From Hevea brasiliensis (taxonomy: Eukaryota; Streptophyta; Magnoliopsida; Malpighiales; Euphorbiaceae): DNA of 64,000 nucleotides. Both the position numbers and the translations under genes were made by a program. Shown in pieces: positions 62,517 to 64,000 of the stretch. A model generated the notes under the pieces. That model was not told the DNA's origin. It saw nothing but the letters and a program-made list of their open reading frames with translations, and did no database searches. Position 1 is the first letter of the stretch. Each line of letters starts with the position of its first letter. The stretch spans positions 622,288 through 686,287 of the forward strand of contig NC_079510.1 of NCBI RefSeq assembly GCF_030052815.1, in the 5' to 3' direction.

Positions 62517-63792
62517 CTAGTTTATTATTTTTGGTTTCTGAAAATCACACTCTTTTATGCACACGTGGTATTGCTACATTGGTCAATATTGAGGTTTTTC
62601 TCATAGTGTTCCTCAGTGTTATTGTCCATCAGTGTTTCGCCATTTGGTATTCCAACCACTTGAAATCTTAGTAACTTTTGTTCTACTTTTCTGCATAAAT
62701 TCTGAGTTTCTCTGATGCAGACTCAGGGAACACCTGATAATGGATATTTGTGGCAGAGAGTGAATTCCCAGTTAAGCTCCCCTAGCCAGCCATATTCCTT
62801 GAGAGAAGCTCTTGCTCAGGCACAATCTTCAAGAATTGGAGCTTCAGCCCAAGCACTTAGAGAATCTTTGCATCCTATATTGAGACAAAAGCTGGTACTT
62901 TTCCTATGGAAATTTCAAATGTTTTGTTAGTGTATACTGCAACAGCTCCTATTATTCTTAAATTGTCTTCTTTTTGTTATTCAATATATGTTCCGTCATA
63001 TTTAGGAAGCTGATAACTTTCGCATCTACTTTAGGAGCTTTGGGAAGAAAACCTGAGTGCAGCTGTGAGTCTTCAGGTGCTGGAGATATCTGAAAAATTT
63101 TCCATGATGGCAGCATCCCATAGCATTGCTACTGATTATGGAAAACTTGACTGCATTACAGCCATGTTTATGAGTTTCTTTTCTCGAAATCAGCCACTGG
63201 CTTTCTGGAAAGCTCTTTTTCCTGTCTTCTACAGTGTATTTGATCATCATGGGGCAACACTAATGGCAAGGGAAAATGATCGCTTTCTAAAGCAGGTTGC
63301 TTTCCATCTTCTACGGCTTGCTGTTTTCAGAAATGAAAGCATCAGGAAAAGAGCTGTTATTGGGCTCCAGATACTAGTGAGGGTATGTTCTCTGGCTTGT
63401 CTAGTTATTGGTCGTTTGTTCTTACTTCTTGACAATTGTTTTTCTTTGATTTTTTGCAGAGCTCTTTCTATTATTTTATGCAAACAGCAAGATTGCGGGT
63501 CATGCTGACTATCACGTTGTCAGAGCTGATGTCTGATGTGCAAGTGACTCAGATGAAATCTGATGGAACACTGGAAGAGAGTGGTGAAGCAAGACGCCTT
63601 CGCAGGTCTTTGGAGGAAATGGCAGATGAATATAAGAGCACCAACTTATTAAGGGAATGTGGACTACCTGAAAATGCATTGGTGGCAAGTTTGGAAAGGT
63701 CAGCAGAAAATCGATGGTCCTGGTCGGAGGTGAAATATCTCTCTGACAATCTAATCCTGGCCCTTGATGCTAGCCTGGAACATGCACTTCTG
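16286..63792 (+). CDS. SPK1: SPIKE1-like DOCK-family guanine nucleotide exchange factor, 3' end outside window
   Basis: SPK1 is the plant DOCK-family GEF that loads GTP on ROP GTPases and so steers the SCAR/WAVE-ARP2/3 actin pathway, cell shape and polar trafficking (Arabidopsis knowledge). Exons: 16286-16372, 17558-17720, 18009-18133, 18286-18398, 18502-18557, 19082-19179, 19831-19968, 20869-21180, 23144-23431, 27099-27266, 27352-27543, 30280-30323, 32140-32209, 32642-32803, 33497-33604, 35607-35644, 44475-44619, 44969-45095, 45226-45419, 46914-47044, 59760-59835, 59941-60051, 61585-61767, 62329-62472, 62721-62894, 63035-63382, 63460-63792. They join to 4128 bp, 1376 codons, with no stop and all GT-AG. 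Arabidopsis SPK1 has about 1830 residues, so about 450 C-terminal residues, including most of DHR2, are missing here. The start ATG opens the exon directly after the acceptor. Confidence 0.96.
16373..17557 (+). other. SPK1: SPK1 intron 2 (first intron of the coding part)
   Basis: 1185 bp, GT-AG, AT/T-rich. No repeat, RNA gene or coding region is visible. Short open frames on either strand lack any family motif. Confidence 0.6.
18874..18955 (+). repeat. (CT)n-(AT)n compound microsatellite
   Basis: About 28 CT units (18874-18929) run straight into about 13 AT units (to 18955), inside the intron between exons 5 and 6. It would be highly variable in length between individuals. Confidence 0.95.
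19969..20868 (+). other. SPK1: SPK1 intron between exons 7 and 8
   Basis: 900 bp, GTATGT to GAGCAG. It contains a short (ATTTT)n tract near 20290-20313. No gene or element is recognised. Confidence 0.6.
21156..21483 (+). repeat. 164 bp tandem duplication spanning the exon 8 donor
   Basis: 21156-21319 and 21320-21483 are head-to-tail copies with period 164 and three substitutions that I counted. Each copy holds the last 25 bases of exon 8 (AGTTATACTGAGGACTCTCTTCAG), the donor GTATCA and the first 139 bases of intron. The first copy is the real exon end by phase and homology; the second is a decoy with the same donor context. Confidence 0.95.
21484..23143 (+). other. SPK1: Rest of SPK1 intron 8-9
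   Basis: Non-coding. It has a run of about 23 A at 22741-22763 and a polypyrimidine-rich 3' part ahead of ATATACAG. No element boundaries are visible. Confidence 0.55.
23432..25294 (+). repeat. Intron between exons 9 and 10, left part with microsatellites
   Basis: Contains a 13-G run near 23988, an (AAT)n tract (24457-24527), an (ATT)n tract (24997-25062) and a (CT)n tract (25128-25160). The AAT and ATT tracts are complementary and about 470 bp apart. Otherwise it is AT-rich non-coding DNA. Confidence 0.75.
25295..26420 (+). mobile_element. RTE-type LINE fragment with (TTGAG)n tail
   Basis: The translation resembles plant RTE reverse transcriptase: VIKNIYEGVVTSVRIVEG, then LADDIVLVDETSEGVNQKLE and GVVMPKCSQFKYL, with a stop and frameshifts after 25787. 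The coding part fades near 26060. A 3' end resumes at about 26315, with GCCGACCCCAAATTTTTGGG and a (TTGAG)n tail near 26400-26420. The tail matches the end of the LINE in intron 16, so both are one family. The AT-rich block at 26100-26314 is probably a later insertion or decay. Both catalytic Asp of the LADD box remain, but the copy is 5'-truncated and broken. Confidence 0.82.
26575..26776 (+). mobile_element. Second RTE LINE 3' end, (GTT)n tail
   Basis: The words GRPNMIRREVVSKDLQVLNI followed by RAE, RKRIYIV and then AGTTTGGGATTAAAGCTTAG with GTTG repeats match the end of a plant RTE ORF and its tail. It is a different subfamily from the TTGAG-tailed copy to its left. Only the last 200 bp are present. 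Confidence 0.65.
26953..26998 (+). repeat. (CT)n microsatellite
   Basis: About 22 CT units with one interruption, 100 bases before the acceptor of exon 10. It may act as a long polypyrimidine tract. Confidence 0.9.
27099..32803 (+). CDS. SPK1: SPK1 exons 10-14: DHR1 (C2-like) domain (residues 461-672)
   Basis: The stretch FLQLFHCLYVYPLNVTLSRK with MRVELRKDD, then MYPREPGASLQKWAHTQV, WTPLHHLLFTFFHIDLQTKL and VVIGYAALPL, matches the DHR1 region of SPK1. This is a C2-like fold which in DOCK proteins binds phosphoinositides at membranes (family knowledge). It ends about residue 650 with RLDYLEDGKNVFRLRMKLC and SLYPINERIRDF. Exon 12 is only 44 bp and exon 13 is 70 bp; they lie 1816 bp apart and are easily missed by gene finders, but phase and homology fix them. 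Confidence 0.95.
28012..29650 (-). mobile_element. Small non-autonomous LTR element in SPK1 intron 11-12
   Basis: 1639 bp flanked by AATAG on both sides (28007-28011, 29651-29655). Related ends: TGCAGAAGAAG on the left, and a CATTCTCACAGTTCCTATTC word in both LTRs (near 28237 and 29615). The left LTR ends near 28272 (GATAGCA) and the right LTR covers about 29400-29650 (ends CATAACA). A purine tract next to the left LTR on the minus strand suggests minus orientation. The left LTR holds a (GA)n tract (28104-28154) that is short in the right LTR. The interior has no recognised gag or pol. It lies antisense to SPK1. Confidence 0.75.
30324..32139 (+). other. SPK1: SPK1 intron between exons 12 and 13
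   Basis: 1816 bp, GTATGT to TTCAG. AT-rich, with a (CT)n tract at 31573-31608. Nothing else is recognised. Confidence 0.6.
32804..33496 (+). other. SPK1: SPK1 intron between exons 14 and 15
   Basis: 693 bp non-coding, GTACTG to TTGCAG. No repeat or coding region is recognised. Confidence 0.55.
33497..47044 (+). CDS. SPK1: SPK1 exons 15-20: middle helical region (residues 673-920)
   Basis: Blocks AINSLKNVDSTALLQFLHP, VAAFRAMVNILTR, DDAERNRFLVNYVDYAFDDF, QPPVYPGLSTVWGSLARSK, MAWFFLELIVKSMALEQTR, VPPMQLKEGVFRCIMQLYD and VSLYLDKFSGVCQSVLHEC are in the order found in SPK1. They look helical and repeat-like, as in the armadillo-type middle of DOCK proteins. Exon 16 is a 38 bp microexon (35607-35644) followed by an 8830 bp intron full of transposons. 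Exon 20 ends in mid-codon (CG) and continues 12.7 kb later at 59760 with A to give Arg. Confidence 0.94.
34096..34555. mobile_element. MITE nested in the LTR relic
   Basis: The left end AGGGTGTTTGGCTTAGCTTA and the right end, inverted, AGGGTGTTGGTCTTAG, with repeated AGCTTATAAGC words between them, form a foldback of about 460 bp. It contains an (AT)n tract at 34424-34461. The target duplication is unclear, so the superfamily is open. Confidence 0.65.
34645..34775. repeat. Two tandem copies of a ~75 bp unit
   Basis: CACCAACACAAAGCAACTTA and then CACCAACTCAAAGCTACTCA each lead into AGGGTTGCACTT(T/C)CCTC. The copies are modestly diverged and lie inside the LTR relic. Confidence 0.75.
35405..35442 (+). 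repeat. (CG)n/(CA)n alternating tract
   Basis: Alternating pyrimidine-purine DNA, ACGCACGCGCGCGCGC then CACACAC. Such tracts can adopt left-handed Z-DNA (established property). It lies in the right LTR of the relic, 165 bp before microexon 16. Confidence 0.85.
36511..40541 (-). pseudogene. copia gag-pol, interrupted
   Basis: Gag: 40541-40224 (MADNKN start, ITEHKLNGSNYRWSKTVRVY) and the nucleocapsid knuckle CYYCHEPGHKKYNC near 39780. Integrase: HCRLDHPSLSTMKKLCP, FELVHSDVWGPC, FVTFVDDYSRVTW, LRSDNAKEYF, DTPSQNGMAERKNRHL. RT: LDIKNDFLHGDLQEEVYMEQ and the catalytic YVDDIIITG near 37360. RNase H: SRSSAESEYRAMA and KLWCDNQAALHIASNPVFHE. The pieces lie in several frames (breaks near 40190, 39430, 39040, 38110, 37700 and 37270), so no full polyprotein can be made. 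Each catalytic motif itself still reads well. Confidence 0.92.
40757..40768 (-). other. copia primer binding site
   Basis: The minus strand reads TGGTATCAGAGC directly beside the 5' LTR (40769-40946), complementary to initiator methionine tRNA. It fixes the orientation of the element. Confidence 0.93.
41663..42735 (-). mobile_element. RTE-type LINE, 5'-truncated, with (CAACT)n tail on plus strand
   Basis: The tail (TTGAG)n on the minus strand is at 41663-41688, next to GGGTCGGCTATATGGATTCG. The reverse transcriptase C-terminal half is open from 42654 to 41695: VKDMYEG-like start, GLHQGSAISPYLFTLVLDEL, FANDIVLIDETREGVNRKLE, LYGSECWALK, MLRWMSGHTRLDKVRNESI and LRWFGHVKRRHTEAPVRQ, ending RIHIADPKFLG. 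The usual FADD box reads FAND (Asp to Asn), so it should be inactive. It begins abruptly at the VPREVLWNALEQKR words near 42724. It is inserted at the end of tandem unit 2. Confidence 0.92.
42753..43306. mobile_element. PIF/Harbinger-like MITE
   Basis: 554 bp with ends GAAGGCGTTTGGTTTCTGGA and, inverted, CGGGCATTTGGTTTCTGGA, flanked by TTA (42750-42752, 43307-43309). A 3 bp TTA target duplication and a GGCATTTGG-type end suit Tourist/PIF-Harbinger MITEs (family knowledge). It is non-coding and begins just after the truncated end of the LINE. Confidence 0.7.
43310..44474 (+). other. SPK1: Right end of SPK1 intron 16-17
   Basis: Non-coding and T-rich, with a run of about 30 T (44217-44246), a second T-run (44330-44349) and the G-rich block at 44353-44377. 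The acceptor TTTTGTAG is at 44474. Confidence 0.6.
44353..44377 (+). other. Potential G-quadruplex, 98 bases before exon 17
   Basis: Four G-runs (GGGG, GGG, GGGGGG, GGGGGGG) are separated by 1, 2 and 1 bases, which meets the usual G3+N1-7 pattern on the transcribed-sense strand. It follows a 20-base T-run. Function is unknown. Confidence 0.7.
45719..46418. mobile_element. Foldback MITE in SPK1 intron 19-20
   Basis: About 700 bp with ends AGGGCATGTTTA and, inverted, AGGGCTTGTTTA. Complementary GTTTTCTA/TAGAAAAC and GGAAAA/TTTTCC words follow in the arms. AT-rich, non-coding. The target duplication could not be settled, so the superfamily is open. Confidence 0.65.
47565..50934 (-). pseudogene. 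Second copia pol, heavily broken
   Basis: RNase H at 47927-47565: VVTKSSAETEYRIMA, KLICDNQATLYITSNPVFHE and VDIVTKSLRGPRIEYICNKL. RT pieces follow to about 48800 on the minus strand, with LNIKNAFLHGKLAE and EQPPRFVAQGKSG-like stretches. Integrase pieces at 50934-50028 include MTSISKLTKQLNYFVTSSVD, LDHPNISKLQKLIHY, HSHQQNRVTKRKNRHLFEIA and CYFINRMPSFVL. Frameshifts and stops are frequent. The 440 bp solo LTR cuts the RT between HDN and GTWEIVS codons. Confidence 0.85.
49024..49463. mobile_element. Solo LTR inside the second copia
   Basis: It starts TGGAGTTGGGAATTTAAATA and ends GAGTCCATATCA, flanked by CATTA (49019-49023 and 49464-49468). Removing it and one CATTA restores the copia reading of the words around HDN/GTWEI. 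It has no internal region and no coding sequence. The parent family is not present in the window. Confidence 0.85.
50986..51501. mobile_element. Long-TIR MITE, copy 3
   Basis: 516 bp, GGATAAATTT to AAATTTATCC, with an exact 10 bp target duplication GTAAAAAAGT (50976-50985, 51502-51511). The interior matches copies 1 and 2 (CCCTGAACTTATATG, ACTTTCAATTACTGATTTTT). Both tips are partly doubled (ATCAAAATTTATCCGTAAAA occurs twice near 51470-51510). Inserted in the gag region of the second copia. Confidence 0.9.
52305..52317 (-). other. Second copia primer binding site
   Basis: The minus strand reads TGGTATTAGAACC next to the 5' LTR, a slightly mutated initiator-tRNA primer site (two changes from TGGTATCAGAGCC). 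Confidence 0.75.
52567..53175 (+). other. SPK1: Intron 20-21 sequence between elements
   Basis: AT-rich non-coding DNA. I see nothing definable in it. Confidence 0.5.
53176..54090 (+). mobile_element. Ty3/gypsy 5' LTR with gag remnant
   Basis: An LTR of about 398 bp (53176-53573, TGTTAGATATG to GGCCCATAACA, with a TATTTAAAGAG promoter-like word near 53354) is followed by the primer site TGGTATTAGAGCC at 53577-53589. The gag remnant at about 53845-54080 translates to VELVVFHMLGEAQLWFYRLE, EPILTWNTLKN and GELVNLKQTGTVEEYEP, the retrotransposon gag core of gypsy elements, with stops. Everything downstream (protease, pol, 3' LTR) is absent, so it is a deleted element. It lies in sense with SPK1. 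Confidence 0.78.
54091..55474 (+). other. SPK1: Intron 20-21, unclassified, with (GAA)n and G-run
   Basis: 54091-54300 may still be eroded gag-side sequence. There is an (AAG)n tract at 54966-54999 and a purine block with a run of 11 G near 55370. No coding region is supported. Confidence 0.5.
56143..56604 (+). pseudogene. Acidic open frame in the LTR element, 153 codons
   Basis: MSHNCDKTPLFVTIINDIVD is followed by an acidic patch (DEQEEDDNEGKMELLELP) and the end SLPIWVKRHLGY. I do not recognise it. It is open from the first ATG to its stop, but the PPR-like homology begins in another frame at its very end (56601), so the frame may be chance, a truncated gag-like gene or a captured host segment. 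Confidence 0.4.
56601..56931 (+). pseudogene. Captured PPR-gene fragment
   Basis: Frame 1 (56601-56749) reads LKQSPFVGDIEMNNKLMEMY, RNCGSMRDECQMFDRM and KRNMGSWQLSIS. A second frame (56809-56931) reads LGVHSDKDTFVVVMAAFSSA and RAIEEVFLHFKAM. These are two consecutive pentatricopeptide-like motifs (MY.(N/K)CGSM.DA..(V/M)FD.M.(D/K)RN..SW; then D..TF..V..A......EE...HF..M) as in plant organelle RNA-editing PPR proteins, most like DYW2-type proteins from memory. The frameshift and stops mean it is dead. Confidence 0.75.
57088..57336 (+). pseudogene. Unrecognised open frame in the LTR element
   Basis: Reads FVVLDTGNYALELIDPDKML, HDIIWVSPSQENKLEPDT and LLVQKAIADLDG, then a stop; the frame goes on with AKADSGLINDLEKLPYVCAA. 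The composition is protein-like rather than random, so it may be another captured exon. I cannot name a family. Confidence 0.35.
58765..59759 (+). other. SPK1: Intron 20-21, right end
   Basis: Ordinary intron sequence up to acceptor ACTGTAG at 59759. CT/TTC-rich near 58900-59040. No element or gene is recognised. Confidence 0.55.
59760..63792 (+). CDS. SPK1: SPK1 exons 21-27: region before DHR2 (residues 920-1376)
   Basis: Blocks NYLSSVLIQELFLTWDHDDL, MLVVILCKHEFDARYQKPED, ILDEMPVFYNLNAVEKREV, SPAINNYLSEASRQEVR, SLREALAQAQSSRIGASAQA, ELWEENLSAAVSLQVLEI, MARENDRFLKQVAFHLLRL, MLTITLSELMSDVQVTQMK and WSWSEVKYLSDNLILALDAS follow the plant SPK1 order. Exon 24 carries a Ser-rich, likely phosphorylated linker (SSSRSPVTDGPSSPKYSDR). 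Exon 27 ends HALL at 63792 with donor GTAAGT; the next exon should start GS-type sequence leading into DHR2, outside the window. These introns (77-1533 bp) are far smaller than those of the middle region. Confidence 0.95.
60052..61584 (+). other. SPK1: SPK1 intron 22-23
   Basis: 1533 bp, GTTTTA to CTGCAG. No repeat with clear ends and no coding family is seen. Short open frames are noise. Confidence 0.55.
61768..62328 (+). other. SPK1: SPK1 intron 23-24
   Basis: 561 bp, GTGGAT to TTACAG. Nothing recognised in it. Confidence 0.55.
62473..62720 (+). other. SPK1: SPK1 intron 24-25 with long T-run
   Basis: 248 bp. A run of about 32 T (62485-62516) begins 12 bases after the donor GTAAGG. U-rich sequence near a 5' splice site is known to help plant introns. 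Confidence 0.7.
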
Positions 63793-64000
63793 GTAAGTTC
63801 TAACAACCTCCACATTATCTTAGACTCTGCAATTGGTTGTTAGGTATGACTCTTCAGTTGCAAAACTGCTGTATAAAGAGCAGGGATGTCAGTGGTTATG
63901 CTCCACTCAATCCATTGTTTTCTACCTCCTCACTTAAGTTCATACAGATTTAGGAATGGGTATTATTCTTTTAAGACTTTTGGGGGAAGACTTCAGATGC
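63793..64000 (+). other. SPK1: Start of SPK1 intron 27-28, cut by the window
   Basis: Begins with the strong donor GTAAGT. No acceptor lies before 64000, so the rest of the gene is outside the window. Confidence 0.75.

Noticed and set aside
16286..63792. SPK1 as a pseudogene because of the insertions
   Set aside because: All 27 exons keep phase, all introns are GT-AG and no stop occurs in 1376 codons; every insertion is intronic.

Overview
The window is nuclear DNA of a flowering plant. It holds one large split gene with canonical GT-AG introns, a dense load of plant retrotransposons and MITEs, and long AT-rich non-coding stretches with many microsatellites. The predicted protein is very close to what I remember of eudicot SPIKE1 proteins, and its wording is most like Malpighiales (poplar/Euphorbiaceae). 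That lineage call is an inference from memory, not a search result.

Layout. 1-9064 is the 3' part of a decayed Ty3/gypsy element (reverse transcriptase, RNase H, integrase, polypurine tract, 3' LTR). A solo LTR of about 3.2 kb split it, and that solo LTR was itself hit by a 534 bp TRIM. 9065-14610 is intergenic and contains a long-TIR MITE split by a second, inverted copy of the same solo LTR. About 15.4 kb to beyond the right edge is SPIKE1 (SPK1), a DOCK-family guanine nucleotide exchange factor for plant ROP GTPases. One 5'-UTR exon and 27 coding exons (1376 codons, no stop) lie in the window; the C-terminal catalytic DHR2 region lies mostly or wholly to the right.

The gene is stretched by insertions in its introns. 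These are RTE-type LINE fragments (introns 9 and 16), two small LTR elements (introns 11 and 15), a nearly complete Ty1/copia element (intron 16) and a second decayed copia element carrying a solo LTR and a MITE (intron 20). Intron 20 also holds a gypsy gag remnant and a hAT-type element containing an LTR element with a captured PPR gene fragment. The coding exons stay intact and in phase throughout.

The main points for a second look are: the PPR fragment inside a non-autonomous LTR element; a fresh 164 bp tandem duplication that copies the 3' end and splice donor of exon 8; a TRIM with only 72 bp between its LTRs; a three-copy MITE family with 10 bp target duplications (Mutator-like); and a tandem duplication in intron 16 that dates two later insertions. 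I saw no tRNA, rRNA or CRISPR locus and no second intact host gene. I did not find a clearly new biological system; the novelty here is structural.
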